Source of the DNA: Thermoflavifilum thermophilum
GTDB taxonomy: Bacteria; Bacteroidota; Bacteroidia; Chitinophagales; Chitinophagaceae
NCBI RefSeq assembly: GCF_900116565.1
Contig: NZ_FPCJ01000001.1
Location: 434,001-498,000 of the forward strand
Direction of reading: 5' to 3'
Length of the DNA: 64,000 bases
A model generated the notes under the pieces. The model had not been told where the DNA came from. It searched no databases and saw nothing but the letters and a program-made list of their open reading frames with translations. A program made the position numbers and the translations under genes. Below are positions 24,972 through 35,006 of the stretch, one piece after another. Each line of letters begins with the position of its first letter. Position 1 is the first letter of the stretch.

Positions 24972-26627
24972 TTAGTGTTGGCGCATGGATTTATAGCTGT
25001 TAATCAATCCATTGGTTGAGCTATCGTGCGATTGTACGGGTTCATCGCCTTCCAGTTCAGGTAAAATGGTTTGTGCCAGTTGTTTACCCAGCTCCACGCC
25101 CCACTGATCAAAACTGAAAATATTCCAGATCACACCTTGCACAAAGATCTTATGCTCGTACAAAGCAATCAGTGAACCCAGGGTATGCGGGGTAATCTGA
25201 CGGATTAAAAACGAATTGGTAGGCCGGTTCCCTTCAAATACCCGGAAAGGTGTCAACCGCTGAATAGTTTGTTCATCCAGCCCCTGTTTGCGCAGCTCAG
25301 CTTCCACTTCCTGCCGGGTTTTGCCTTTCATCAGGGCTTCGGTCTGGGCAAAGAAATTGGCCAGCAGTTTCGGATGATGATCTCCCACCGGATTGTGGCT
25401 GATGGCCGGGGCAATGAAATCACAGGGTATCAATCGGGTACCCTGATGAATCAGCTGATAGAAAGCATGCTGCCCATTGGTGCCGGGCTCGCCCCACACA
25501 ATAGGCCCGGTAGGATAGGTAACCCGCCTGCCCGTACGATCCACAGATTTGCCATTGCTTTCCATATTGCCTTGTTGAAAATAGGCTGCAAAACGATGCA
25601 GATATTGATCATAAGGTAAAATGGCCTCCGTTTCGGAGCCAAAAAAATTTCCATACCAGATGCCAATGAGCGCCATGATTACGGGGATATTGCGCTCCAG
25701 CGGCTCTGAACGGAAGTACCGGTCCACCACATGCGCACCATCTAACAATTCCAAAAAGCGATCAAATCCGATGGTGAGCGCAATGGATAAGCCGATGGCT
25801 GACCACAGCGAATATCTTCCTCCTACCCAGTCCCAGAATTCAAACATATTTTCCGGATCAATGCCAAACTGCTCCACGGCCTGCCTGTTGGTAGAAAGCG
25901 CCACAAAATGTTTTTTGATATCTTCTTCCCTTGCACCTTGCTCCAGCAGCCATTTTCGGGCTGTATGGGCATTGGTCATGGTTTCCAGCGTGGTAAAGGT
26001 TTTGGATGCAATCAGAAATAAAGTTTCATCCGGTTTGATTTTTTTGAATGTCTCCACGATATGCGTTCCATCAATATTCGATACAAAATGCGCTTCTATA
26101 TCCGGCAGCCAGTAAGGTTTCAGGGCTTCTGTTACCATTACCGGCCCCAGATCGGATCCGCCAATACCAATATTTACAATGTATCGGATGGGTTTACCGG
26201 TGAAGCCTGTCCAGCGTTTGCTGTGTATTTGTTCACAAAAACGCTGCATTTTTTCCAGTACGGCATTGACCTGAGGCATTACATTCTGACCATCTAAATA
26301 GATAGGTTCATCGGATCGGTTGCGCAGGGCCACGTGCAACACAGCGCGATTTTCTGTTTCATTAATTTTCTCACCACTGAACATGGCTTCAATAGCTTCT
26401 TTCACTTTGCATGCATGAGCCAGCTCGAGCAACAGACTCATGGTTTCTTCCGTGATGATATTTTTGGAATAATCAAACAAAATATCACCGAAACGGAGAG
26501 AAAATTTTTCGAAACGTTCAGGATCGCGGGCAAATAAATCGCGCATATGCACTTTGCGCATTTGCTGAAAGTGTTGCTGAAGCGCTTTCCAGGCTTGTGT
26601 TTCAGTGGGATTGATTTTTGGTAACAT
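24972..26627 (-). CDS. pgi: Glucose-6-phosphate isomerase
   Basis: Pgi interconverts glucose-6-phosphate and fructose-6-phosphate. The 551-residue protein matches the bacterial/eukaryotic long form, with [36 protein letters not shown], the signature block [17 protein letters not shown], the catalytic glutamate in [20 protein letters not shown], and GVELGKQLA near the C-terminus carrying the family lysine. It is a lone gene ending in the shared terminator. Confidence 0.97.
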   Translation of the reverse strand: MLPKINPTETQAWKALQQHFQQMRKVHMRDLFARDPERFEKFSLRFGDILFDYSKNIITEETMSLLLELAHACKVKEAIEAMFSGEKINETENRAVLHVALRNRSDEPIYLDGQNVMPQVNAVLEKMQRFCEQIHSKRWTGFTGKPIRYIVNIGIGGSDLGPVMVTEALKPYWLPDIEAHFVSNIDGTHIVETFKKIKPDETLFLIASKTFTTLETMTNAHTARKWLLEQGAREEDIKKHFVALSTNRQAVEQFGIDPENMFEFWDWVGGRYSLWSAIGLSIALTIGFDRFLELLDGAHVVDRYFRSEPLERNIPVIMALIGIWYGNFFGSETEAILPYDQYLHRFAAYFQQGNMESNGKSVDRTGRRVTYPTGPIVWGEPGTNGQHAFYQLIHQGTRLIPCDFIAPAISHNPVGDHHPKLLANFFAQTEALMKGKTRQEVEAELRKQGLDEQTIQRLTPFRVFEGNRPTNSFLIRQITPHTLGSLIALYEHKIFVQGVIWNIFSFDQWGVELGKQLAQTILPELEGDEPVQSHDSSTNGLINSYKSMRQH

Positions 26628-26691
26628 GGCGATTTGATTAAAACCTCAAACAAAATAAACCTGCAGGTCGGCCGTATTTTCAAAAGTTTTT

Positions 26692-29070
26692 TCAGGGATG
26701 ATGCCCTCCCTGCGGCGGGGGTGGCATCAAAGCTTTTGGTTTCTGCGGATCCTTCTGCTCGGCTGCGCGGTTTGCGTTGGGTTCGGGATGCAGGTAATCG
26801 CTTGCCGTACCACTACCCAGATTCTGGGCTTCCGGGACGGTGGGCTCGGCTGCATTCATGCCCGGTTGACCGTAAGGCTGACCCGTCATAGGCTGGCTCT
26901 GATAGGAAGCCGGTGGTTCAAACGTAGCAGTTTGGCTGATGCCCAGCGTAGGATCGGCAAATACCTTCTGGAAGAAATAACCCCACACCGGCAAACCCGT
27001 ATTGGCACCCTGTCCATTAGCCAGTGTGGTAAAATGCAGAAAATTATGATCGCATCCCACCCAAACCCCGGCCAGCAGCTGCGGGGTAAAACCAATAAAC
27101 CAGCCATCCGTATAATCGTTCGTCGTACCTGTTTTCCCGGCCATTTCGCCTGTGAATCCAAACTGATAGCGCAACCGCACACCCGTCCCATGATTTATCA
27201 CACCTTCCATCATCTGCACCATGGTATAAGCATCGCGTTCATTGATCACATCGCGCTTTTGCGGAGCGAAGGATTGCAAAATATTTCCATTGCGATCTTC
27301 GATGCGGGTAATCATCAAAGGCTCGGTCAAAATGCCCTTATCCGGAAAAATCGTATAACCGCGCACCATTTCATAAACCGAAATATCGGGCGATCCCAAA
27401 GCAATCGACGGATAAGGCGGAACCGGGCTCTGAATGCCGATTTTGTTTTTCAGAAAATCCGCAAAAGTGGCCGGACCAATAATCTTAATCAGATAGGCAG
27501 CCACATTGTTCAATGATTCGGCCAAGGCATCGGCAAGCGTTACATACGTGGCTGTATCATTTTCTGCGTTATGCGGACTGTAATTATGAAAATCAGGAAA
27601 TACGACTGGCAGATTGGGTACAATGGTAGCGGGTGTGAATCCATTGGCTATTGCCAGATAATATAAAAAGGGTTTGATGGTAGAACCTACCTGCCGTTTC
27701 GTATTGATGTTGACATGATCATACTTAAAGTAACGAAAATCATCACCACCTACCCAGGCTTTCACTTCCCCGCTTTCCGGATCCATGACCAGCATGCCGC
27801 ATTGCAAAAACTGCTGCATGTATTTGATGGAATCCATAGGCGTCATCAGCGTATCGATGGTATTGCGAATGCCGTTTACCGAACGATTCCACGCAAATAC
27901 CTTCATGGGTACTCGCTGATGATAGAAAAATTGTTCAATTTCTGCATCGCTCATACCTGCATCCTTCATCGCCTGCCAGCGATCTGATGATTTCATCGCA
28001 TCGATCAGCACATTCTGATAATTCTTCCACACGGAACCGTTCTTGATGTAGGCTTGTGCATTGAAAACCTTCTGCAGGTAAGAAAGATGCCTGGCGACGG
28101 CTTCTTCTGCGTATTGCTGCATGCGTGGATTGATCGTGGTATAGATCCGCAAGCCATCGCGATATAAATCATACGATGAACCATCTGCTTTTTTATGTGT
28201 GGCACACCAGGGCTTCAGAATGGCTTCTTTGATATATTCCCGAAAATAGGGAGCAATTCCGTCGTTATGATCTAACTTATTATACTGCAGGCGAATGGGT
28301 TGGGCTTCATAAGCCGCGGCCTGTGCACGGGTCAGAAAACCTGCGTCGGCCATGCGCTCAATGACTGTATTGCGCCGGTTCAGGGCGGCTACAGGATTGC
28401 GACGCGGATTGTATAAAGTGGTTCCTTTCAACATGCCAATCAAAGTAGCCGCTTCATCCACATCCAGTGCGTCGGGATTTTTATTGAAAAACGTACGCGC
28501 GGCATTTTTAATGCCATATACATTTTCACTGAAAGGAACCGTATTCAGATACAAAGCCAGGATTTCATCTTTGGTAAAATAGCGTTCCAGTTTCACCGCC
28601 AATATCCATTCTTTCAGCTTCTGAAAGGCACGAACAACGGGATTACTTGCTCTATGTCCATTGAACAAATTAAACGCTAGCTGCTGAGTAATAGTGCTGG
28701 ATCCGCGCTTTTTGCCCATCAGCAAATAAAAAGGAATGGCAATCGTTCCTTTCGGATCAATGCCACTGTGTTGATAAAAACGTACATCTTCAGTGGCTAT
28801 CAAGGCATGAATGACATTGGGCGAGATGTCTTTGAATTCACAATACGTGCGATCCTCATTTTGCAGATAATATTTCCCCATGGGCGTGCCATCGGCGGCA
28901 AAAACCTCCGAAGCTAACGCTGCCTGCGGATTCTCCAAATCTTTCAAAGAAGGCATATAACCAAACACACCCCAGTTGATCAACAGCAGGATGAGCACAA
29001 ACAGGCCCAATCCAATGAAAAATACCTTCCACAGGATCTTTACCGAAGGATGAATACCTGATTGAGCCAT
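26692..29070 (-). CDS. Class A penicillin-binding protein (PBP1A type)
   Basis: This 792-residue bifunctional peptidoglycan synthase has one N-terminal membrane anchor (about residues 13-34). The glycosyltransferase domain shows ATEDVRFYQHSGID, GSSTITQQLAFNLF and ILALYLNTVPF. The transpeptidase domain has SxxK in GSTIKPFLYYL, SxN in ESLNNVAAYL and KTG in AGKTGTTNDYTDGWFIGF. It polymerises and cross-links glycan strands on the periplasmic face. A Pro/Gln/Gly-rich disordered tail of about 65 residues follows the catalytic domain. The -7 element TAGCTTTG lies 26 bases before the start. Confidence 0.95.
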   Translation of the reverse strand: MAQSGIHPSVKILWKVFFIGLGLFVLILLLINWGVFGYMPSLKDLENPQAALASEVFAADGTPMGKYYLQNEDRTYCEFKDISPNVIHALIATEDVRFYQHSGIDPKGTIAIPFYLLMGKKRGSSTITQQLAFNLFNGHRASNPVVRAFQKLKEWILAVKLERYFTKDEILALYLNTVPFSENVYGIKNAARTFFNKNPDALDVDEAATLIGMLKGTTLYNPRRNPVAALNRRNTVIERMADAGFLTRAQAAAYEAQPIRLQYNKLDHNDGIAPYFREYIKEAILKPWCATHKKADGSSYDLYRDGLRIYTTINPRMQQYAEEAVARHLSYLQKVFNAQAYIKNGSVWKNYQNVLIDAMKSSDRWQAMKDAGMSDAEIEQFFYHQRVPMKVFAWNRSVNGIRNTIDTLMTPMDSIKYMQQFLQCGMLVMDPESGEVKAWVGGDDFRYFKYDHVNINTKRQVGSTIKPFLYYLAIANGFTPATIVPNLPVVFPDFHNYSPHNAENDTATYVTLADALAESLNNVAAYLIKIIGPATFADFLKNKIGIQSPVPPYPSIALGSPDISVYEMVRGYTIFPDKGILTEPLMITRIEDRNGNILQSFAPQKRDVINERDAYTMVQMMEGVINHGTGVRLRYQFGFTGEMAGKTGTTNDYTDGWFIGFTPQLLAGVWVGCDHNFLHFTTLANGQGANTGLPVWGYFFQKVFADPTLGISQTATFEPPASYQSQPMTGQPYGQPGMNAAEPTVPEAQNLGSGTASDYLHPEPNANRAAEQKDPQKPKALMPPPPQGGHHP

Positions 29071-29095
29071 ATCAGCTTATTCCATTGCTTTCCGG

Positions 29096-29103
29096 CAAAG
29101 CTA
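29096..29103 (-). promoter_or_regulatory. -7 element of the PBP1A gene
   Basis: TAGCTTTG on the minus strand is a perfect TAnnTTTG match 26 bases before the ATG at 29070. No -33 TTTG was found at normal spacing. Confidence 0.45.
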
Positions 29104-29245
29104 TCAAAATTGCAGCAATGCAGGGTATTTTCAAAAAGTTAAACCATTATGCATTCGCATGTGCCCATCGAACTAATTTTTTCAGGCACCCACGTATTTT
29201 GTTGTGAGGAAATATGCGAAAAAACAAGTTTTTTTTACGCGAAAA

Positions 29246-29277
29246 TTTGCTTATCACGAGTACCTATGATATATTTA
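29246..29277 (+). promoter_or_regulatory. Candidate promoter of susC-susD
   Basis: TTTG (29246-29249), a 20-base spacer and TATATTTA (29270-29277, seven of eight -7 positions) lie 47 bases before the susC-like start, in an AT-rich 250-base gap. Confidence 0.45.
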
Positions 29278-29323
29278 CGAAAGCCTAACATCAAAAAATT
29301 TGGTTCACACAAAATCCGAGCTC

Positions 29324-32300
29324 ATGAAACCACTTCTCCTCACATTGACCTTTCTATTGGCTTGTATGCTCTCTTTTGCCCAGAGATCTATTCATGGCAA
29401 GGTGGTAGATGAATCCGGGCTCCCGGTGATTGGAGCTACCATTCTGGTTCAGGGTACCCAGCTTGGTACCACAAGCAACAATAACGGAGAATTCAGTTTG
29501 AGTATACCGGAGTCAGCCACCCATTTACAGGTACGCTCTGTTGGGTACGAAGCTGTTACTATCCCGGTGACGGCCGAAACATCCTATACCATTACTCTGC
29601 ATGCAACCACACAGTCGTTGAATCAGGTTGTTGTTACCGCCCTGGGGATACGCAGAGATGTGCGCTCGCTGGGGTATGCCTCTCAGGAAGTCAACGCACA
29701 GGAGCTCACCGTTTCCCATCAGCCCAATCTGGTGAATGCTTTGCAAGGCCGGGTGGCCGGTGTGATGATAGGCAGTACAGGTGGTGGCCCCGGACAAGGC
29801 GCCAGCATCCTGATCCGGGGCGTGAACTCTCTCGATCCAGGTAAAAACAATCAACCATTGTTTGTAGTAGATGGTATTCCGGTAGATAATACAACCTCTA
29901 CATTAGGCACCACGGGTGGGCGAGGCGTGCAAATGACCAACCGCATTGCTGATATCAACCCCGATGATATCGAAAGTATTACCGTGCTGAGGGGCGGAGC
30001 CGCCACCGCCTTGTATGGCCTGCGTGGAGCCAACGGCGTAATCGTCATTACCACCAAATCGGCAAAAGCAGGGCAGTTTCGTGTGAGCTACGATATGAAC
30101 TACAGCTACGATGTGATTGACAAAACTCCCAAGGTGCAGAGCCTATATACCCAAGGATACAATGGGGTATACGACTCCACGAGCTTCTGGCCGAACTGGG
30201 GACCTACCGTAGCAGATGCAAGAAAAATTGATCCCACACATCCGGCCAAATTATTTGACCATTACAAACATGCCTATACCTCCGGCAACCAGATCCGCCA
30301 TACCCTTAGCCTGTCGGGCGGAACAGATAAGGCTTCCGTGTCTTCATCTGTTTCCTATTTTCATCAGAACGGCGTATTGCCATTTACCTATTACCAGGAT
30401 ATCAGCACCCGGCTGAGCGGAAAACTGGTACTCAGCAAAAAAGTAGAAACCGGGACCACCATCCTCTATGCCAATACCGGAGGCAATTTTTATGATGCCG
30501 ACCGCTTCAATGAAGAAATGACTTACTGGGCCCCTCGCTGGGATGTGAGAGACTATCTTACCCCGGAGGGCACAGAAAAAACTTACGGTAACGGTAATGC
30601 CTGGTACAAAGCCGCTACCAATAAATTCAAATCTTATGTCAATCATGTCATCGCCAGTTCATATTTCTCCTATCAACCGTTCAACTGGATGAACCTGACC
30701 TACCGTTTCGGCGTGGATGCCTACCAGGACAACAGAACGGCTACAGCCCCCGGCCCTAAAGGCATTCCCGGCGAATATGTTGACGATGATAATGGCCAGG
30801 GATTCGTGCATAAGTATGGCATCAACTATCGCCAGCTCAATTCCAACCTCTTGCTAACCCTCCAGCATAACTGGGGTAGGTTCGGCACTTCCCTCAGGCT
30901 GGGTCATGACTTGCTCGACCGGGCAGTGGATGAGGTGGCCACCGAAGGCGACGAACTGGATATCTATAATTTATTTACCTTATCGAATGCCAAAATCATC
31001 CACGCCAGCGAATACCGCAGCCAGTATCATATCATCGGTGCTTATGGTGAACTGGAACTGAGTTATGACCAGGCACTTTACCTCACCCTTACCGGAAGGA
31101 ACGACTGGACCTCTACCCTCGAAAAAGGCAACCGATCCTTCTTCTATCCCTCGGCTAACCTGAGTTATATTTTTTCAGAAACAATGCACCAACTGCCTTC
31201 CTGGCTTTCTTACGGAAAGATTCGCGCATCGCTGGCCCAAATCGGAAAAGACGCAGATCCCTACAGCACGAGCATCGTGTACATTCCCACCGGTACCCCA
31301 GTCAATGGCGTAAACCTGTGGACAAGGAGCAATGCAGCCGGATTGCAAAGTCTGAAACCCGAAAAAACTACTTCTTTTGAAATCGGAACCGATCTTTCTT
31401 TCCTGAATAACCGGATTACCCTGAATTTTACCTGGTATCATTCCATCAGCCAGGACCAGATTATCCCCGTAGCTACTGCTCCCAGTACGGGCTTTACCAG
31501 CATCACCCTGAATGCCGGAAAAATCCGCAACCAGGGTATTGAATTGACCCTACAGGCCACACCCATCACCAGTAAATCATTTTCCTGGGAGACTGATATC
31601 AATGTGTCGCATAACGAAAACAAAATTCTAAGCATCTATCCAGGCCTCCAACGCATCGAAGTGGGCAGCCAGTTTGGTTATGCAGGAGCCACAGTGACAA
31701 TGTATTACGTACCGGGAGGCTCGGCAGGTGATATCTATGGTTCCCACTGGCTCAGGTATTATCCCGATGGCAAGCAACCACCCACTCATGTAGATAAAAA
31801 AGCTCCCCTGGTTATCGACAGCAATGGCTTTCCGGTTCGGGCATCCGACCAGCAAATCTTAGGCAATTCCTATCCCAAATGGCTGGTGAGCTGGAACCAT
31901 ACCCTGACTTATGGTAACTGGACGCTTTCTTTCCTGTTCGACGCCCATCTGAATGTACAGAAATATGACCAGCTGAATAATTTCATGGCTGCTTTTGGTA
32001 TTGCAGCTTACACACTCAACCGGAATGAAACCATCATCTTCCCTGGGGTTCACGCCGATGGCACGCCCAACACTACACCCGTGTGGCTGGGACAGGGCAC
32101 TGGTCCTGATGGGAAAAATTATGGAGCGGGTTATTACCGGAATTATTATCGCGGGGTGAGTGAAAATTTTGTGGAAGATGCTTCCTGGATCCGGCTGCGT
32201 ACCCTGAGCCTAAGCTATCAGCTGCCGGCCCGCTGGTTGAAAGGCACGTTTATCAAGGGGTTGAATATTGGATTTACGGGCAACAACCTCTGGCTGCATA

Positions 32301-32425
32301 CCCATTACATTGGGTTTGATCCGGAATCGAGTTCGGCTCCTGCAGGAAGCAACGCCAATGGATTTGCCGGCTTCACCTATCCTGCACTCCGCAATTTTAT
32401 GGTGCATCTGCATGCTTCATTTTAA
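29324..32425 (+). CDS. SusC/RagA-family TonB-dependent outer-membrane transporter
   Basis: From the ATG at 29324 it has 1033 residues. After a signal peptide (LLLTLTFLLACMLSFAQ) comes a carboxypeptidase-like beta-sandwich (IHGKVVDESGLPVIGATILVQGT...). Next is the plug domain with QNLxxALQGRVAGV-type sequence (NLVNALQGRVAGVMI), ILIRGVNSL and PLFVVDGIPVD. The rest is a beta-barrel ending in an aromatic residue (HLHASF). SusC proteins import glycans or peptides with a SusD lid. The paired susD follows 20 bases later. No hydrolase, sensor or anti-sigma gene adjoins, so the ligand is unknown. Confidence 0.93.
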   Translation: MKPLLLTLTFLLACMLSFAQRSIHGKVVDESGLPVIGATILVQGTQLGTTSNNNGEFSLSIPESATHLQVRSVGYEAVTIPVTAETSYTITLHATTQSLNQVVVTALGIRRDVRSLGYASQEVNAQELTVSHQPNLVNALQGRVAGVMIGSTGGGPGQGASILIRGVNSLDPGKNNQPLFVVDGIPVDNTTSTLGTTGGRGVQMTNRIADINPDDIESITVLRGGAATALYGLRGANGVIVITTKSAKAGQFRVSYDMNYSYDVIDKTPKVQSLYTQGYNGVYDSTSFWPNWGPTVADARKIDPTHPAKLFDHYKHAYTSGNQIRHTLSLSGGTDKASVSSSVSYFHQNGVLPFTYYQDISTRLSGKLVLSKKVETGTTILYANTGGNFYDADRFNEEMTYWAPRWDVRDYLTPEGTEKTYGNGNAWYKAATNKFKSYVNHVIASSYFSYQPFNWMNLTYRFGVDAYQDNRTATAPGPKGIPGEYVDDDNGQGFVHKYGINYRQLNSNLLLTLQHNWGRFGTSLRLGHDLLDRAVDEVATEGDELDIYNLFTLSNAKIIHASEYRSQYHIIGAYGELELSYDQALYLTLTGRNDWTSTLEKGNRSFFYPSANLSYIFSETMHQLPSWLSYGKIRASLAQIGKDADPYSTSIVYIPTGTPVNGVNLWTRSNAAGLQSLKPEKTTSFEIGTDLSFLNNRITLNFTWYHSISQDQIIPVATAPSTGFTSITLNAGKIRNQGIELTLQATPITSKSFSWETDINVSHNENKILSIYPGLQRIEVGSQFGYAGATVTMYYVPGGSAGDIYGSHWLRYYPDGKQPPTHVDKKAPLVIDSNGFPVRASDQQILGNSYPKWLVSWNHTLTYGNWTLSFLFDAHLNVQKYDQLNNFMAAFGIAAYTLNRNETIIFPGVHADGTPNTTPVWLGQGTGPDGKNYGAGYYRNYYRGVSENFVEDASWIRLRTLSLSYQLPARWLKGTFIKGLNIGFTGNNLWLHTHYIGFDPESSSAPAGSNANGFAGFTYPALRNFMVHLHASF

Positions 32426-32445
32426 ATGATTCAAAAACAAAAACC

Positions 32446-33855
32446 ATGAAATCGATATTCACCTTTTTCATAGCTTGTGTACTTATCTCAGGCCTAAACA
32501 GCTGCCAGAAATATCTCGATATCAACCAAAATCCCAATGCGGCTCAAGAAGCTCCTATCGCCGGCTTGCTGGCCAATGTAACCTATACCAGTGCATACAA
32601 CACCTACTACATCAGCCACGATGCCACTTCCTATTACGTACAATACCTGGCCTCTCCCAATCCGGGTAGCGATGTGGATACCTATCAACCCATCGACCCC
32701 TCAACTGACTGGAGCCAACTCTACAACACGTTAACCGATTTGTATGATATGCGTAATCTGGCCGCAACGCGTGGATTGAATGCATACATAGGTGTGGCCG
32801 ATATCCTGACGGCTTATAATCTCAGCCTGGGTACCAACATCTGGGGTGATATGCCCTATAGCGAAGCCTTTCAAGGTGTAGTGAATCTAACCCCTCATTT
32901 TGACGCGCAACAGGGATTGTACGATACCTGCCTGGCTTTGATTGACCGCGGCATTCAATATTTACAGCAGCCCGATGCCAGTGGTGAATTGGATGCCGCC
33001 AGCGATTTCATCCACCACGGCGATGTTCAGGCCTGGATCAAAACCGCCTATGCCCTGAAAGCGCGCATGCTGAATCTGGTGAGTAAAACTTCGGCCTACA
33101 ATCCTTCGGCCGTGCTGAGTGCACTGGCTCAAGCCTATGATACCAGTGCCGATGATGCCCAAATTAGCGAATTTGCAGTGCGTAATCCCTGGGCACAGGT
33201 AGCCCTGAATAATGCTGGTTTGCTACTCGATGGCTGGCTTTCTTCCTATTTTATTGATGCACTCGATGGCAAAACCTATGGTGTGTTTGATCCACGCTTA
33301 CCCCTGATTACCGATACTACGGTATATGGGGATTACCGGGGGACGCCCAATGGTGCTGGACGGCAAAGCTCAGGCACAGGCCACGAAGAATGCTATTTGA
33401 TTGAAGGTAAATACTATTCGGCCGATAATGGTCCCCTGGAAATGATTACTTATGCCGAATGTAAATTCATCGAAGCGGAAGCCGCCTTTCGTTCCGGCGA
33501 TCAGAACCGGGCTTATCAGGCTTATCTGACGGGCATCCGGGTGAACATGGAAAAAATGCAGGTGCCCGATACAGCTCAGCAACGTTATCTAAATGACCCC
33601 AGAGTAGCCGTGGGAGCCAGCAACCTGACCCTTGCCCTGATTATGAAAGAAAAATATGTGGCTTGTTTTCTGAATCCGGTTACCTGGGATGATATGCGGA
33701 GAATGGATTATGCCTATAAAAATTTCCAACTGCCCGTCAATGCAGCTTTATCCACATTTATCAGGCGGGTAGATTATCCCAGCGTAGAAACCACGCGCAA
33801 CGGGCAGCATGTCCCATCCGTACAACTCAGCGATCACCTCTGGTGGGATAAATAA
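32446..33855 (+). CDS. SusD/RagB-family lipoprotein (SusD-like_2 type)
   Basis: This 469-residue surface lipoprotein has a signal and lipobox (VLISGLNSC, lipidated Cys near residue 20) followed by QKYLDINQNPNAAQEAPIAGLLANV, the typical beginning of SusD-like_2 proteins. TPR-like helical segments follow (YIGVADILTAYNLSLGTNIWGDMPYSEAF), and EAEAAFRSGDQNRAYQAYLTGIRVNMEKM matches the conserved C-terminal part. It should cap the preceding SusC barrel and bind ligand at the cell surface. Its last 22 bases overlap the convergent trhO gene. Confidence 0.92.
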   Translation: MKSIFTFFIACVLISGLNSCQKYLDINQNPNAAQEAPIAGLLANVTYTSAYNTYYISHDATSYYVQYLASPNPGSDVDTYQPIDPSTDWSQLYNTLTDLYDMRNLAATRGLNAYIGVADILTAYNLSLGTNIWGDMPYSEAFQGVVNLTPHFDAQQGLYDTCLALIDRGIQYLQQPDASGELDAASDFIHHGDVQAWIKTAYALKARMLNLVSKTSAYNPSAVLSALAQAYDTSADDAQISEFAVRNPWAQVALNNAGLLLDGWLSSYFIDALDGKTYGVFDPRLPLITDTTVYGDYRGTPNGAGRQSSGTGHEECYLIEGKYYSADNGPLEMITYAECKFIEAEAAFRSGDQNRAYQAYLTGIRVNMEKMQVPDTAQQRYLNDPRVAVGASNLTLALIMKEKYVACFLNPVTWDDMRRMDYAYKNFQLPVNAALSTFIRRVDYPSVETTRNGQHVPSVQLSDHLWWDK

Positions 33856-34913
33856 ACCGTCCACCGCCCCTGCTGAACCAGCTCTTTCAGGCTGGCCATC
33901 AGGGGCTGCTGACGACGGATGCGGGCATTGCAAAAACCCGGTTGCAACCGGGCTGCCAGCCGGCGAATCAGTTTTTGCTGATCGGCTGGCAGGTGAATTA
34001 CCTCCTGACAGTCTTTGCTGCAGCAACCTTCATATGCACGGGCACAATCTTCGCATTGAATGATGAGCATATGGCAGGCATCGTTCCGACAGTTCACCTG
34101 CCTGTCGCTGGGCCGACCGCACAGGTAGCATCGCCCAACGATTTCGTCGGTTATCCGTTCACCCATGCGCGCATCAAACACAAAATTTTTCCCATGAAAC
34201 TTGTTGGGCAAGCCTTTCTCCCTGACCTGACGAACATATTCAATAATGCCCCCGCGCAAATGATAGACTTCGCGGAATCCATGGTGTAACAACCAGGCGC
34301 TGGCCTTTTCGCAACGAATCCCACCGGTACAGTACATCACAATCGGACGGTGTTCCTGGCCTTTAAGCATCTCCACAGCCAGTGGAAGCTGCTCCCGAAA
34401 TGTATCGGCTGGTATCTCAATGGCCCGTTCAAAATGTCCTACTTCATACTCATAATGATTGCGCATATCTACCACCAGCGTCTCGGGACTGTCGGTCAGT
34501 TCATTGAATTGTTGGGCATCGAGATAAACACCTTTTTGCGAAATCAGAAACTTCGGGTCATCAATGCCATCCGCGACAATCTTTGGCCTGATTTTGATTT
34601 TCAGCTTCTGAAAAGACAAGCCTTGCTGATCCACAGCCCAGTTCAGTAACACATCCTCTCCCAATATAGGATGATGGCGTACGAAAGCAACAAAATCTTC
34701 TACATATGATTCCGGCACGCTGATCTGGGCATTGATTCCCTCGGTGGCAATGTACACTCGACCCAAAATCTGCCATTTTGAAAACTGGCTGAGCAACTCT
34801 TCCCGAAAATCAGCCGGATTCATGATTGGTACATACCGATAAAATGATACTACCCGCTCCTTGCGCATGACACAATTGTTTTCAGAAACCAACTGGTACG
34901 CTCCTGTCATCAT
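33834..34913 (-). CDS. trhO: tRNA uridine(34) hydroxylase (rhodanese-related)
   Basis: TrhO makes 5-hydroxyuridine at the wobble position of certain tRNAs using oxygen. The 359-residue protein has an N-terminal acylphosphatase-like domain (VVSFYRYVPI..., GRVYIATEGINAQISVP), a rhodanese domain with active site CTGGIRCEKA, and a C-terminal Cys-rich stretch (CYLCG, CRNDAC, CEDC, CCSKDC) that probably binds a metal. It lies downstream of the RND operon but has its own -7 element at 34967-34974. The start at 34913 is slightly long; ATGs at 34868 and 34823 also exist. Confidence 0.92.
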   Translation of the reverse strand: MMTGAYQLVSENNCVMRKERVVSFYRYVPIMNPADFREELLSQFSKWQILGRVYIATEGINAQISVPESYVEDFVAFVRHHPILGEDVLLNWAVDQQGLSFQKLKIKIRPKIVADGIDDPKFLISQKGVYLDAQQFNELTDSPETLVVDMRNHYEYEVGHFERAIEIPADTFREQLPLAVEMLKGQEHRPIVMYCTGGIRCEKASAWLLHHGFREVYHLRGGIIEYVRQVREKGLPNKFHGKNFVFDARMGERITDEIVGRCYLCGRPSDRQVNCRNDACHMLIIQCEDCARAYEGCCSKDCQEVIHLPADQQKLIRRLAARLQPGFCNARIRRQQPLMASLKELVQQGRWTVYLSHQR

Positions 34914-34966
34914 TTCAAGGCATCTAATTCTGAAAAATGCTGACGCTTTTGAATTTCCGGAAAAAG

Positions 34967-34974
34967 CAAAAATA
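34967..34974 (-). promoter_or_regulatory. -7 element of trhO
   Basis: TATTTTTG on the minus strand, perfect TAnnTTTG, with a TTTT about 18 bases further upstream as a weak -33. It lies in the 93-base gap after the RND pump gene. Confidence 0.5.
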
Positions 34975-35006
34975 CCGGATTACGCGCAAGCGAAAAGTTC
35001 AGTTCT

